From contig JANQPA010000063.1 of the NCBI GenBank assembly GCA_028285545.1, positions 62,001 to 126,000 on the forward strand: a stretch of DNA of 64,000 nucleotides, given 5' to 3'. This document shows, in pieces, positions 17,457 through 26,331 of this stretch. A program made the translations under genes and the position numbers. Each line of letters starts with the position of its first letter. The first letter of the stretch is position 1. A model generated the notes under the pieces. The model searched no databases. It had not been told where the DNA came from and saw only the letters and a list, made by a program, of their open reading frames with translations. This DNA comes from Saprospiraceae bacterium (GTDB taxonomy: Bacteria; Bacteroidota; Bacteroidia; Chitinophagales; Saprospiraceae).

Positions 17457-20153
17457 ATGAAAAAATATGCCTACATAAATGATACTGCCTTCGAAATTCA
17501 AGAAGGTGAAAGTATACTAACATTTCTTAGAAGACATAAGGGTAAGGATTTTGTACCTACTCTTTGTGATGCCCCTAACCTGAAGCCATTTGGTGCTTGC
17601 CGTATGTGTAGTGTGCAAATTAGTAAAGATGGTAATGGGCAACTAAAAACAGTAGCTTCCTGTCATACTCAGGTGGTTGAAAATCAAAAGATCTTTCCAC
17701 ATTCCAATGCTGTCCAACGACTTAGGAATAATATCCTTGAATTGGTCATCACGGATCACCCATTGGATTGCCTCACCTGTGCAGCCAATGGAGATTGTCA
17801 GCTACAGACCGTTGCAGGAGATCATGGTATCACTGAAATTAGATATCCAGAAGGCAAAAACCATTTGGACCGGGAAAAAGACCTGGATCATCCCTTTATG
17901 CTTTCTGACTTGTCTAAATGCATCAATTGCTACCAGTGTGTAAGAGCCTGTGATGAAGTTCAGGGTGAATTTGTATTAAGTATGGCCGGCCGTGGCTTTG
18001 ATAATCGCATCATTAAAGGCATGGATACCACTTTTGATCTGTCTGAATGTGTATCCTGTGGTGCTTGCTCTCAGGCATGTCCTACTGCTGCTATCTCGGA
18101 TGTATTCAGCACCAATTATAAAAAGGCAGCAGAGAAAGTGCGAACCGTTTGTACCTATTGTGGCGTAGGCTGCAATTTGGATGTGGCAAAAAGAGGAGAT
18201 AATATTCTGGGAATTCGAGCGCCCTATGATGCGGAGGTAAATGAGGGACACACCTGTGTTAAAGGAAGATATGCCTTTAAATTTTACAATCATCCAGAAA
18301 GATTACGTTCTCCAATGGTCCGCAAAGATGGAGAATTAGTACCTGTGAGCTGGGATGAGGCTTATGATTATATCGCTGATAGATTAAATAATATTAAAAA
18401 AGAGCATGGCCCCAATGCAATAGCTGGAATTTCCTCCTCAAGATGTACTAATGAGGAAAATTACCTGATGCAAAAATTCATCAGAGCAGTTGTTGGTACA
18501 AATAATATTGATGGTTGCGCCAGAGTTTGCCATTCTCCAACCGCATTAGGAATGCAAAAAACCTTCGGTACTGGAGCAGCAACTAACTCTATAGAAGACC
18601 TGAAGTATACGGAGTGTATTATGCTGATTGGTGCCAATCCTACCGCCGCACATCCAGTAACAGGAGCAAGAATCAAGCAGGCTGTTATTCAGGGTAGAAA
18701 GCTTATCGTTATAGATCCTAGAAGAACAGAATTGGCAGAATTTGCTGATTACCACTTGGCTTTGCGACCAGGAACGAATGTAGCTCTCTTTAATATGATG
18801 TTGTATTATATTCTGGATGAAGGACTAGAAGACGAGTCCTTTATTGAGAGTAGACTGGATGGATATGATGAATTCAGAGAAGGTATCCTTGCTTTGGATT
18901 TGGATAAAATGGAAGAAGTTACCGGCGTAGACAGAGAGATGGTAAGACAGGCAGCAATTATGTATGCCTCTGCTAATAATGCGATGTCTTTCCATGGTTT
19001 AGGAGTTACTGAACATTATCAGGGCACCAATGGAGTTATGTTGATTGCCGACCTGGCCATGATTACCGGTAACATTGGCCGTCGTGGAGTAGGCGTAAAT
19101 CCATTACGTGGACAAAATAATGTACAGGGGTCTGCCGACATGGGAATCCAGCCTAATTTAGGACCTGGGTATTTGAACCTGGGTGTAGATAGTATCCGAG
19201 AAAAATTTGAAATGGTCTATGGTGTTCCTTTACAGAGTGAAAATGGCATGACCATTCCAAAGATGTGGGAAGCCGCCAAAGAAGGTGAATTAAAAGCTTT
19301 ATGGATAATGGGTGAAGATGTGGTTCAGACTGAACCAAATAGTCCAAGTGTTCGAGAAGCTCTCCAAAGCCTCGATTTGTTTGTTTTACAGGAGTTATTC
19401 CCCTCTGAAACTTCAAGTTTTGCGGATGTTGTTCTTCCTGCTTCCTCCTTCCTGGAAAAATCAGGAACCTTCACCAATGGCGAACGTAGAGTGCAAAGAG
19501 TGAATGCAGTTATAGATCCACTTCCAGGCACCAAGCCTGATGGTCAAATTATCGTTGACATAATGAATAGGATGGGATACGAAGAGCCAGATTACGATCC
19601 GGCTAATGTATTGAAGGAGATTTCTCAATTGGTTCCTTTCTTCAAAGGAATTACATGGGAAAGATTGGGACAAAACGGCTTACAATGGCCAGTTGCAGAA
19701 GATGGGACCGATACCCAAATTTTACACAAAGATGTCTTTAAAATAGGCAAAGGTCAACTAAAATTTGTGGACTTCATTGAAAGTAGAGAGTGGGAAACAC
19801 ATCAGAATGAATTTCCATTTATCCTCACTACCAATAGAGAGTTGGAACATTATAATAGTGGTTCCATGACTCGCCGAACAGATGGGGCAAAACTACTCAC
19901 TGAAGATACATTAATGATTAATCCTAAAGATGCTGCTTCTAAAGGCATTAAGGATGGAGAATTTGTAAAACTGAGATCTGCAAGGGGCGAAATTCAAATT
20001 AAAGCCCGCATAACAGATGAAGTAAAAGCAGGTATTCTAAGTACTACCTTCCACTTTCCTGAACTGAAAGTAAATGATATTACCAGTGAGGAATTGGATA
20101 CTCAGGCGGATTGCCCAGAGTACAAGGTAGTTGCGGTGGATGTTTTTGCATAG
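17457..20153 (+). CDS. fdhA: NAD-dependent formate dehydrogenase, catalytic alpha subunit
   Basis: An 898-residue molybdenum/tungsten bis-MGD enzyme oxidising formate to CO2. N-terminal domains follow NuoG order: [2Fe-2S] ligands C37, C48, C51, C69; the His-Cys cluster H101, C105, C108, C114; two ferredoxin [4Fe-4S] motifs (CINCYQCVRAC at 155, CVSCGACSQAC at 198). The MopB domain starts with CTYCGVGCN (232) and the active site GCARVCHSP has cysteine C358 and H359. Selenocysteine is thus replaced by cysteine, so no SECIS or SelB is required. No signal peptide or Tat motif is present, so the complex is cytoplasmic. The usual accessory fdhD and molybdopterin genes are not in the window. Confidence 0.93.
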   Translation: MKKYAYINDTAFEIQEGESILTFLRRHKGKDFVPTLCDAPNLKPFGACRMCSVQISKDGNGQLKTVASCHTQVVENQKIFPHSNAVQRLRNNILELVITDHPLDCLTCAANGDCQLQTVAGDHGITEIRYPEGKNHLDREKDLDHPFMLSDLSKCINCYQCVRACDEVQGEFVLSMAGRGFDNRIIKGMDTTFDLSECVSCGACSQACPTAAISDVFSTNYKKAAEKVRTVCTYCGVGCNLDVAKRGDNILGIRAPYDAEVNEGHTCVKGRYAFKFYNHPERLRSPMVRKDGELVPVSWDEAYDYIADRLNNIKKEHGPNAIAGISSSRCTNEENYLMQKFIRAVVGTNNIDGCARVCHSPTALGMQKTFGTGAATNSIEDLKYTECIMLIGANPTAAHPVTGARIKQAVIQGRKLIVIDPRRTELAEFADYHLALRPGTNVALFNMMLYYILDEGLEDESFIESRLDGYDEFREGILALDLDKMEEVTGVDREMVRQAAIMYASANNAMSFHGLGVTEHYQGTNGVMLIADLAMITGNIGRRGVGVNPLRGQNNVQGSADMGIQPNLGPGYLNLGVDSIREKFEMVYGVPLQSENGMTIPKMWEAAKEGELKALWIMGEDVVQTEPNSPSVREALQSLDLFVLQELFPSETSSFADVVLPASSFLEKSGTFTNGERRVQRVNAVIDPLPGTKPDGQIIVDIMNRMGYEEPDYDPANVLKEISQLVPFFKGITWERLGQNGLQWPVAEDGTDTQILHKDVFKIGKGQLKFVDFIESREWETHQNEFPFILTTNRELEHYNSGSMTRRTDGAKLLTEDTLMINPKDAASKGIKDGEFVKLRSARGEIQIKARITDEVKAGILSTTFHFPELKVNDITSEELDTQADCPEYKVVAVDVFA

Positions 20154-20191
20154 AATAATTTTAAGATGAAGTAAGTTCGCTTCAAGCGAGC

Positions 20192-20923
20192 TTACTTCAA
20201 AAAATACTGCTCTGTGGGATATATCTTATCCACAAAAATATTCCGCTCTCCTTTTATCACAAATTCACTCAAACCAATATGTGATTTGTTGCCGGGATAC
20301 CAATCATAAGTATATCCTAATTGAGTCCAAGGGTATTTATCCCCTTCACAATTATAATAAGAATCATTTCGTAGGTTTTTGATCCACTCTTTGTGATTGG
20401 TGTCCGTTTCATCTGGGAAACACAGGTCACAAGCATTGTCTGCTACTTCTTTATCTGCACAAGGCCTAAAAAGGTCGTCAGGTTGTACCCAAAATTCAAC
20501 GAAATACTTCTTTTCGACATTTGGGGGGAGTCCTAATAATTGTTTAAGCCTTAGATCGCGGTTTTTTAACTCCTTAGGTTTTCTGGATTGATACCATTCT
20601 TTTAATTGTGGAGCAACGGTTACCCAAATCAGGAATCGACTGCTTGTTTGGTAAGCTTCATTTTCCTTATACCCATCATAGCTTGTCCAGGTGGCCACTT
20701 TGAGATACCTTTTGCCTTCTATCTCTTTCCAAATCAGATTTTGATTTTCAGTACTTACTGCTAAAAGGCCAGAAGAAATTTCATCCGCTTCGGGATAACT
20801 GGCATCAACGATGGAAGCACTATAATATTGGTCGATTTGGTTGCTTGTTAAATTTTGATACGAGACACAGCTGTTTAGAATTAATATTAGGCAGATTGCT
20901 AAAGGAAGGTGGATTTTTTTCAT
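20192..20923 (-). CDS. Lipoprotein of unknown function
   Basis: The frame reaches back to 21025, but ATG at 20923 starts MKKIHLPLAICLILILNSC, a lipoprotein signal with C19, giving 243 residues; the upstream extension is read from simple repeats. The mature protein is rich in W and Y and contains a cysteine cluster (CADKEVADNACDLCFPDETD) around residues 150-170 that could bind metal or form disulfides. No domain is recognised. It ends 39 bp from the convergent fdhA stop; AGTTCGCTTCAAGCGAGCTTACTT in that gap gives only a weak hairpin. Confidence 0.6.
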   Translation of the reverse strand: MKKIHLPLAICLILILNSCVSYQNLTSNQIDQYYSASIVDASYPEADEISSGLLAVSTENQNLIWKEIEGKRYLKVATWTSYDGYKENEAYQTSSRFLIWVTVAPQLKEWYQSRKPKELKNRDLRLKQLLGLPPNVEKKYFVEFWVQPDDLFRPCADKEVADNACDLCFPDETDTNHKEWIKNLRNDSYYNCEGDKYPWTQLGYTYDWYPGNKSHIGLSEFVIKGERNIFVDKIYPTEQYFLK

Positions 20924-20950
20924 AGAATAAAGTTTTTTAATTCCTGGAAT

Positions 20951-21067
20951 TAAGTGGAAGTAAGATAGAAGTAAATTGAAGTATATAGAAGTATCACGCT
21001 GCTGGCGCAAAAAATTAATTGTCACTATTTACTTCCACATTATTTCTATTTTACTTCTATTTACTTC
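20951..21067. repeat. Inverted simple repeat (AGAAGTA type)
   Basis: The left half is built of TGGAAGTAA, TAGAAGTAA, TTGAAGTAT, TAGAAGTAT units; the right half (21028-21067) is TTACTTCCAC, TTTCTATT, TTACTTCTA, TTTACTTC, essentially the reverse complement. The halves can pair across about 35 nt. It occupies the spacer between the S9 gene and the downstream lipoprotein gene, both on the minus strand. Confidence 0.6.
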
Positions 21068-21078
21068 GCCCAATGGGC

Positions 21079-23154
21079 TTACTTCTCTTTCAATTTTCTA
21101 TCAAAAAAATCAGCTGTAGCTTCATAAGCCCTAATCCAATTGTGATGTAGTAAAAAACCATGAACTTCATCTGGAAAAATGAGTTGCTCAAACTCCACAT
21201 CTCCTTTTTTGCGTAGAGCTTCAATAATATCAACCGTTTCGCTAAATGGAACATTTCGGTCATCGTCTCCATGAATAAAAAGTACCGGCGAACGCCAGGT
21301 TTTAACATCTGCAATAGGGGAGGAGGTGTAGGCCAATTGTGACCAGTCCTTCCTTTCCAAAGGATTAAAAGAAGGAATAAAATTTTTGACGACTATATTC
21401 CAATCATGAACACCATGGACATCTACTCCGGCCGCAAAAAGGTCAGATGCTCTTGCAAGCCCCAAAGCTGTTAGATAACCCCCATAAGAGCCGCCCCACA
21501 AACCAATTTTTTCTGGGTCCACATCATCCCTGTTTTTTAAATACAAACCGGCACCCAAAACATCATTAAACTCACTAGCACCTGTAGCTCCATAATTGAT
21601 GGCTTCTCGGAATTCCATGCCATAGCCGATGCCTGATCGATAATTTACTGAAAGGACGATATAGCCCTGACTCGCCAAATATTGATTCATCGCATAAGCA
21701 TTATGATAATAGCCTCTATGGTGAAAACCTAGAAGCATTTGCCTTCGTGAGCCTCCATGGAAAAATAATACGGCCGGCCTTTTTTCTCCTGCTTGTATAT
21801 TTTTGGGCATAAAAAGTTGAGCATGAATTTTCATGCCATCTGTGGCTGTAAAAATAATGGCTTCAGGTGTTGTTAGGTCACCGGAAGGGTAGCCTTTAAG
21901 TACTTCTCTATTTAATGGTTTTATCTGGTTTGTTGCATCCATTATTTGGGCATGGGCCGGGACAGTGGTGCCACTACCAAGAAAAGCCAATTGACCTTCT
22001 GAGGTTATTTGAGGAGACCACTCAACTCCCTCACTTTTTGTTATTTGTTCAGGCTTGCCACCTGTCACGGAGACCTTCCAGATGTGTTGACGATCTATAT
22101 CCTTCTCATTGGAAGAGTAAAATAGGTGTTTCTTGTCTGGACTGATCGATACAAACTGAACCTCAAATTCCCCTGGAGTTAAAAGTTTGGCAGGACCTCC
22201 CAAGGAGGATATGGAATAGAGGTGAGTCCATCCATCTCCTTCGTAAGGAAAGAGGATTCTATTATCAGCTCCCCAGAATAGTTGATTAGATGCAGAAACA
22301 GAACGGAAAACACTACCTTTCCCTTCCTTGGCTTGCCATAATTCTTTAGTTGTGTTATCATTTATATTATGAACCATTATCGACCAGGGGAGGCCTTCTC
22401 TATGTGCTTCAAAAATAAGGCTCCTTCGAGAGTTTGGTGTTCTCATAAAGGCAAGTTGGGTACCATCAGGTGACCACACCGGGTTATTGTCTCTATCTAC
22501 ACTGGGTGAAAGATATTCGTAGCTGTTTTTTTCTAAACTATAAATACCCACAAAAGAGTGATCGCCTCGGCTACTAACAAAAGCTATTTTTTGACCATCA
22601 GGTGACCACCTTAAGCTTCCAGCCCCTCTTCTGGCCTGGAATATTGCAACGGCATCTGATTTTTCATGAACGGAAAGGGTCCAAACTTTCCCCCCGGAGG
22701 TATAAGCAATAATGTCTTTTGTTGGATGGAGAATGGCATTGCTTGTGTTGGCCAGTAATTTTCGCGATCTATTTTTAATGTTAATCATCCACAATTGCCG
22801 CTTGGCTCCTTCAGGCATGAGCGCGGGATTGGGAATGTCTCCAAATCGATTGGGTGCACTACCTCTGACATACAAAATGTATTGACCATCATGAGAAAAA
22901 ATAAGATTGGAAATGTCTTGCCCATCATCCTGTTCATAATTACTAAGTTTTTTTCCTTCATAGGATGGGCCTTCAGCATACCAAATGTTGCGTACTCCTT
23001 CTTTATTTTCAACCCAGGCAATTTGTTCTGAATTTGGTGCACAAGTTAGTTGGGTTGGAAAGGAGTAGCTTAAAATTGAATTTACGGATATTTGACTTTG
23101 GGAAAATATGGGTATGATAAATACTAAGAGTATTAGGGTAATGTGTTTTTTCAT
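21079..23154 (-). CDS. Secreted S9 family (acylaminoacyl/dipeptidyl peptidase-like) peptidase
   Basis: A 691-residue exported protein; the signal peptide is MKKHITLILLVFIIPIFSQS. The propeller (about 25-410) shows TolB/PD40-type repeats such as WSPDGQKIAFVS and WSPDGTQLAFM. The hydrolase domain has the nucleophile in GLWGGSYGGYLTAL, the acid in HGDDDRNVPF and the histidine in DEVHGFLLHHN. It probably cleaves short peptides in the periplasm or outside. Length and architecture are typical of the family. It shares no close spacing with neighbours, the flanks being repeat-filled. Confidence 0.92.
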   Translation of the reverse strand: MKKHITLILLVFIIPIFSQSQISVNSILSYSFPTQLTCAPNSEQIAWVENKEGVRNIWYAEGPSYEGKKLSNYEQDDGQDISNLIFSHDGQYILYVRGSAPNRFGDIPNPALMPEGAKRQLWMINIKNRSRKLLANTSNAILHPTKDIIAYTSGGKVWTLSVHEKSDAVAIFQARRGAGSLRWSPDGQKIAFVSSRGDHSFVGIYSLEKNSYEYLSPSVDRDNNPVWSPDGTQLAFMRTPNSRRSLIFEAHREGLPWSIMVHNINDNTTKELWQAKEGKGSVFRSVSASNQLFWGADNRILFPYEGDGWTHLYSISSLGGPAKLLTPGEFEVQFVSISPDKKHLFYSSNEKDIDRQHIWKVSVTGGKPEQITKSEGVEWSPQITSEGQLAFLGSGTTVPAHAQIMDATNQIKPLNREVLKGYPSGDLTTPEAIIFTATDGMKIHAQLFMPKNIQAGEKRPAVLFFHGGSRRQMLLGFHHRGYYHNAYAMNQYLASQGYIVLSVNYRSGIGYGMEFREAINYGATGASEFNDVLGAGLYLKNRDDVDPEKIGLWGGSYGGYLTALGLARASDLFAAGVDVHGVHDWNIVVKNFIPSFNPLERKDWSQLAYTSSPIADVKTWRSPVLFIHGDDDRNVPFSETVDIIEALRKKGDVEFEQLIFPDEVHGFLLHHNWIRAYEATADFFDRKLKEK

Positions 23155-23169
23155 ACTAGTACTAGTTTT

Positions 23170-23190
23170 GAGTTTCGAGTTCTGAGTTCA
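23170..23190. repeat. Three heptamers GAGTTTC/GAGTTCT/GAGTTCA
   Basis: Three consecutive 7-bp units differing at the last two positions lie 16 bp upstream of the S9 start codon. Confidence 0.55.
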
Positions 23191-23240
23191 GGGCTTAGTT
23201 TAGATGGAATTTAGGGTGGGACTAATTATTGTAACTCTTC

Positions 23241-23342
23241 TTTTGCACTCAACCACCTTCGTTCGTCAAGGATATCGCAAATTACGCAGATTAGTAACTG
23301 CATAATTTGCGCGAAAAAAGAGCTCCAATAAGCAACTATATC
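23241..23342. repeat. Dispersed intergenic repeat, copy 3
   Basis: Contains TTTTGCACTCAACCACC, GTCAAGGATATCGCAAATTA, CGCAGATTAG, CATAATTTGCGCGAAAAAAG and CCAATAAGCAACTATA, the same order as copy 1. As in copy 1, GTGAACACGTGA follows (23354). It lies between the S9 gene and the 2TM protein. Confidence 0.55.
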
Positions 23343-23386
23343 TTCAACTTAACAATCCCCAAACGTGAACACGTGATAACTTGAAC

Positions 23387-23408
23387 ATCTACCTGTCGGT
23401 AGACAGGC
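23387..23408. repeat. 22-bp hairpin repeat shared with the sbcD-upstream element
   Basis: ATCTACCTGTCGGTAGACAG plus GC is identical to 56757-56778 and to the complement of 56561-56582. CTACC/GGTAG and CCTGTC/GACAGG give overlapping hairpins. Confidence 0.7.
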
Positions 23409-23417
23409 TTGCTAACT

Positions 23418-23810
23418 TTAAACCAAATCCTCTCTATTCCAATCTGTCTGTTTTTCTTTTCTCAGCTCTCTTAAATCCATATACTCCTCTCTTTCTTCCG
23501 GAGCAGGTAGGCTATAATCTCCGTATTCTCTACGTGCGCGATCGATTTCTTTTTCCATTTCCTTTTTTTCCCATTCTTCAGATAAAGCTCCAGTAAAGGG
23601 CAGACCGAATATGGAGAAATAATGAATGAGAAGCCCAATACCCCAGGGAAGCATAGGAAAGAAAAACCACAATTCAGGGTCTCTACCAAGGGTAACCATA
23701 TTCATAATAAAAAAGAACATACCAACGGCTATATAGGCTGATAAATGTTTAAAAAAGCCTTTTTTAGCTTTCATTCTTTTTTTAGCCTTATAATAGATTT
23801 CCTCGCGCAT
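23418..23810 (-). CDS. 2TM domain-containing membrane protein
   Basis: A 130-residue protein with the architecture of the 2TM family: a basic N-terminus (MREEIYYKAKKRMKAKKGF), two transmembrane helices (about 22-40 and 47-70) joined by a short loop with RDPELWFFFPM, and a long charged C-terminal tail rich in E, K and R. In Bacteroidota such domains are often found alone or fused to histidine kinases (LytS-type). Function is unknown; membrane anchoring or signalling is possible. No operon partner is evident. Confidence 0.8.
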   Translation of the reverse strand: MREEIYYKAKKRMKAKKGFFKHLSAYIAVGMFFFIMNMVTLGRDPELWFFFPMLPWGIGLLIHYFSIFGLPFTGALSEEWEKKEMEKEIDRARREYGDYSLPAPEEREEYMDLRELRKEKQTDWNREDLV

Positions 23811-23925
23811 TTTGAAAGTTTTTATGGTTTGTCGTCTATTTCTTTTCTTTGGTTACGAATATAAAGCCTTGTGAGATGAAAAATAGCTTTTTTTTGAAGG
23901 ATGTAAGGATTCAGTCGATGAAAAC

Positions 23926-23985
23926 GTGTTTACGGATTCACGGGTTCACGGATTCACGTGAACTCCTGAACCCGTGATAACGTTA
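23926..23985. repeat. Inverted simple repeat (TTCACGG type)
   Basis: ACGGATTCACGGGTTCACGG is followed by GAACTCCTGAACCCGTGA, giving an imperfect hairpin of 8-bp units. The end overlaps the last codons of the amidohydrolase at 23983. Confidence 0.5.
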
Positions 23986-25569
23986 AGGTTTTTTCACCCC
24001 AGGCTGGGTTATTTTAAATTTTTCCTTTTTCTTTTGTTTTTCAACCATCACTCTCACATCCTCTAATAATTCTTTAGCATTATAAACAACCCCATCTTTA
24101 ATGGTATACTTAACACCACCGACCCGAACTACTTCATTTTCCTTAGTAAGTTTGATGGCCCCAGTACCATAGAGGACTTTTAGGTTTTGCAGAGGATTTT
24201 CTTCAACGATTACCAGGTCTGCTAATTTGCCAACTTGAACGGTTCCGATCTTATCTGCCATTCCAAGGGCTTCTGCTCCATTCAAGGTAGCTGAGCGGAT
24301 TACTTCTAGTGGATGGAATCCTGCTTCTCTAAGCAATTCTAATTCTCTGATATAAGCAAATCCATATAATTGGTAGATAAATCCGGAGTCAGATCCGGCA
24401 GTAACCCGACCTCCTCTGTTTTTATATTCATTAATAAAAGTCATCCAAAGCCTATAATTTTCCTTCCAAGCGACTTCCTCCTCAGTACCCCAAAAATGCC
24501 AATAGGAACCGTGAGAAATTTTACTAGGTCGATAAAAACGCCAAAGAGAAGGCAAAGTATACTCTTCGTGCCATTCGGCTCTACGGGCACGCATCAAATC
24601 ACGGCTTGCCTCATAAATGTTGAAGGTTGGATCAAGGGTGAAATCCAGTTCCAGCAATTCACTCATTACTTTATTCCAGTGATCGGAATAAGGCTTAGCA
24701 GCTTGTTTCCATAGCCTACCTGCTTCTCCAAAACGGTGTTGTTCATTTTGGTAATTATAATCAAGCGGATAATTCTGTACTGTCCTATCTGCAAATAAAG
24801 CTTCAGGAAGACCATACCAGTGTTCCATAGTGGTTAATCCAGCACGGGCAGAATTAAGGACATTCCATCTGGCCACGTCTAATTGGGCATGGTGACAAGC
24901 TGACCTTAAGCCCAACCGCTTATTTTCTCGAAGAGCCGCATCCATAATTTCGGGAGGAGCACCAAAAAATTTAATGCCATCAGCCCCTTTTTCTGCATTT
25001 TTTCTAACCCATTCCCTGGCTTGTTCGGGAGTGGCTATGGGCTGCTCTGAACCCATCCCAAAAGCAGTGTAAGCACTGATCCTGGGAGCAACGATTTCAT
25101 TTGTTTCACTTCTTTTTTTATGGTCCAAAACCCAATCAAGTCCATTTCCACAAGAAGGATCACGAATGGTGGTAATACCATGGGCCATCCAAAGTTTAAA
25201 AACATAATCAGCATAGGCACCCTGTGAACGTCCTCCGATGTGGCCATGCATATCCACAAAACCAGGTAACAAATACATTCCTGTACAATCCAATTCCTCC
25301 CCACCTGGCTTTAATTTAGGCCGTCGACTTGGGTCAATTTCAACACCAGGATATCCTACCACTTGGACAGCTTTGATGACATTGTTCTCAATGACTATGT
25401 CAATAGGGCCCTGTGGTGGTGCACCATTTCCATTTATTAGGGTTACCCCTCTGATGATGAGTTGTTCATATGGTCCATCTCCTCTGTCACGATCCGGGGA
25501 TTTGGCAACCTGGGCACTTATCCCGAAATAAAAAAGGCATAATAATACAGATAAGCAGAATTTTTTCAT
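23983..25569 (-). CDS. Secreted amidohydrolase (imidazolonepropionase/prolidase-like)
   Basis: ATG at 25569 gives MKKFCLSVLLCLFYFGISAQ as signal peptide (528 residues); the frame also extends to a TTG at 25578. The metal-dependent amidohydrolase signature is complete in outline: LLPGFVDMHGHIGG with H-x-H, ACHHAQ, TMEHWYG and the terminal AGSDSGFIYQ with the conserved Asp, then the C-terminal composite beta domain (VGKLADLVIVEENPLQN). Related secreted enzymes in Bacteroidota are Xaa-Pro dipeptidases or cyclic imide/amide hydrolases; the exact substrate is not evident. It lies in the block of peptide-degrading genes. Confidence 0.88.
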   Translation of the reverse strand: MKKFCLSVLLCLFYFGISAQVAKSPDRDRGDGPYEQLIIRGVTLINGNGAPPQGPIDIVIENNVIKAVQVVGYPGVEIDPSRRPKLKPGGEELDCTGMYLLPGFVDMHGHIGGRSQGAYADYVFKLWMAHGITTIRDPSCGNGLDWVLDHKKRSETNEIVAPRISAYTAFGMGSEQPIATPEQAREWVRKNAEKGADGIKFFGAPPEIMDAALRENKRLGLRSACHHAQLDVARWNVLNSARAGLTTMEHWYGLPEALFADRTVQNYPLDYNYQNEQHRFGEAGRLWKQAAKPYSDHWNKVMSELLELDFTLDPTFNIYEASRDLMRARRAEWHEEYTLPSLWRFYRPSKISHGSYWHFWGTEEEVAWKENYRLWMTFINEYKNRGGRVTAGSDSGFIYQLYGFAYIRELELLREAGFHPLEVIRSATLNGAEALGMADKIGTVQVGKLADLVIVEENPLQNLKVLYGTGAIKLTKENEVVRVGGVKYTIKDGVVYNAKELLEDVRVMVEKQKKKEKFKITQPGVKKP

Positions 25570-25658
25570 AATCAGCAAAGAAAGTTTGGTTTTGTAATTA
25601 GATAAGACTTTTTCATACTCTAAACTGGAAGATAAGAAAAATGAAGTATTTTTTATAA

Positions 25659-25683
25659 GTGGGAAGGTGGAAGTGGGAAGTCA
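25659..25683. repeat. GGAAG-type heptamer repeat
   Basis: AGTGGGAAGGTGGAAGTGGG continues AAGTC: three to four 7-bp units of GGAAGGT/GGAAGTG, like those at 10501 and 50607. Confidence 0.55.
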
Positions 25684-25717
25684 GAATTGAAATAAGTATT
25701 TTTAGATTGGTTTCGGC

Positions 25718-26254
25718 TTATCGAACAAAGGTATTAAAGTTTAAGCCATTATCAGGATGGACAAAATTAATGAGTATGCTTAGTAATAAAATAATGGAAA
25801 AGAGGGTCACAGGAATATAAGATACCCCGCCTTTGAGGACAATCATTCGGGCCTGATCTTCTTTAGGGTAATTTGATTTTACCTGGCGAATGGCTTCTTC
25901 AGTATGCCATAAATAGAGCCAGTTACCACTGTAGCCAATGAACAAGGCGAATAAAAATATTTTGATATATATCCAATTGAACGGTAAATCAACAATTGGG
26001 AAATAAACTATGGCTATTTTTTCTAAAAAACTCATGGCAAAAAAAATAGACAGAATTAAAATCACAGACTTAAACATTTGCCTATATAGTAGCCAAAATA
26101 TGTTGAAAACAAAGGCATGTAGGTTAAACCCAAAAAACTGCCCCTGTTTGATTCGCATCCAGGATTGAATGTAGTAATCCGCCTGGGATCCTACAAACTG
26201 ACGCCACTCATGTAGCGTATTTTCATCTATATCGAATTGATCAAGTACTGGCAT
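25718..26254 (-). CDS. DUF2628-like membrane protein
   Basis: A 178-residue protein with a soluble N-terminus followed by hydrophobic segments near 65-80, 92-112 and 150-170. The stretch FGFNLHAFVFNIFWLLYRQM resembles the conserved core of the DUF2628 family (F-N-x-x-A-F-x-x-x-x-F-W-x-x-Y-R-K/R-M). Its molecular function is unknown. It lies between the two amidohydrolase genes on the same strand, separated from both by simple repeats. Confidence 0.7.
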   Translation of the reverse strand: MPVLDQFDIDENTLHEWRQFVGSQADYYIQSWMRIKQGQFFGFNLHAFVFNIFWLLYRQMFKSVILILSIFFAMSFLEKIAIVYFPIVDLPFNWIYIKIFLFALFIGYSGNWLYLWHTEEAIRQVKSNYPKEDQARMIVLKGGVSYIPVTLFSIILLLSILINFVHPDNGLNFNTFVR

Positions 26255-26265
26255 TTTTAATGGGT

Positions 26266-26328
26266 GTTAGTAGTCTAGTAGTCTAGTAGTCTGGTATTAC
26301 TAAGTAACCAGACTACCAGACTACTATA
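26266..26328. repeat. Inverted tandem repeat (TAGTCTGG type)
   Basis: Left half: repeats of AGTAGTCT(A/G)GT. Right half: ACCAGACTACCAGACTACTA, the reverse complement. The halves could form a stem of about 20 bp. It fills the 77-bp gap between two minus-strand genes; the same unit recurs at 29606-29727 and 45428-45459. Confidence 0.7.
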
Positions 26329-26331
26329 ACA

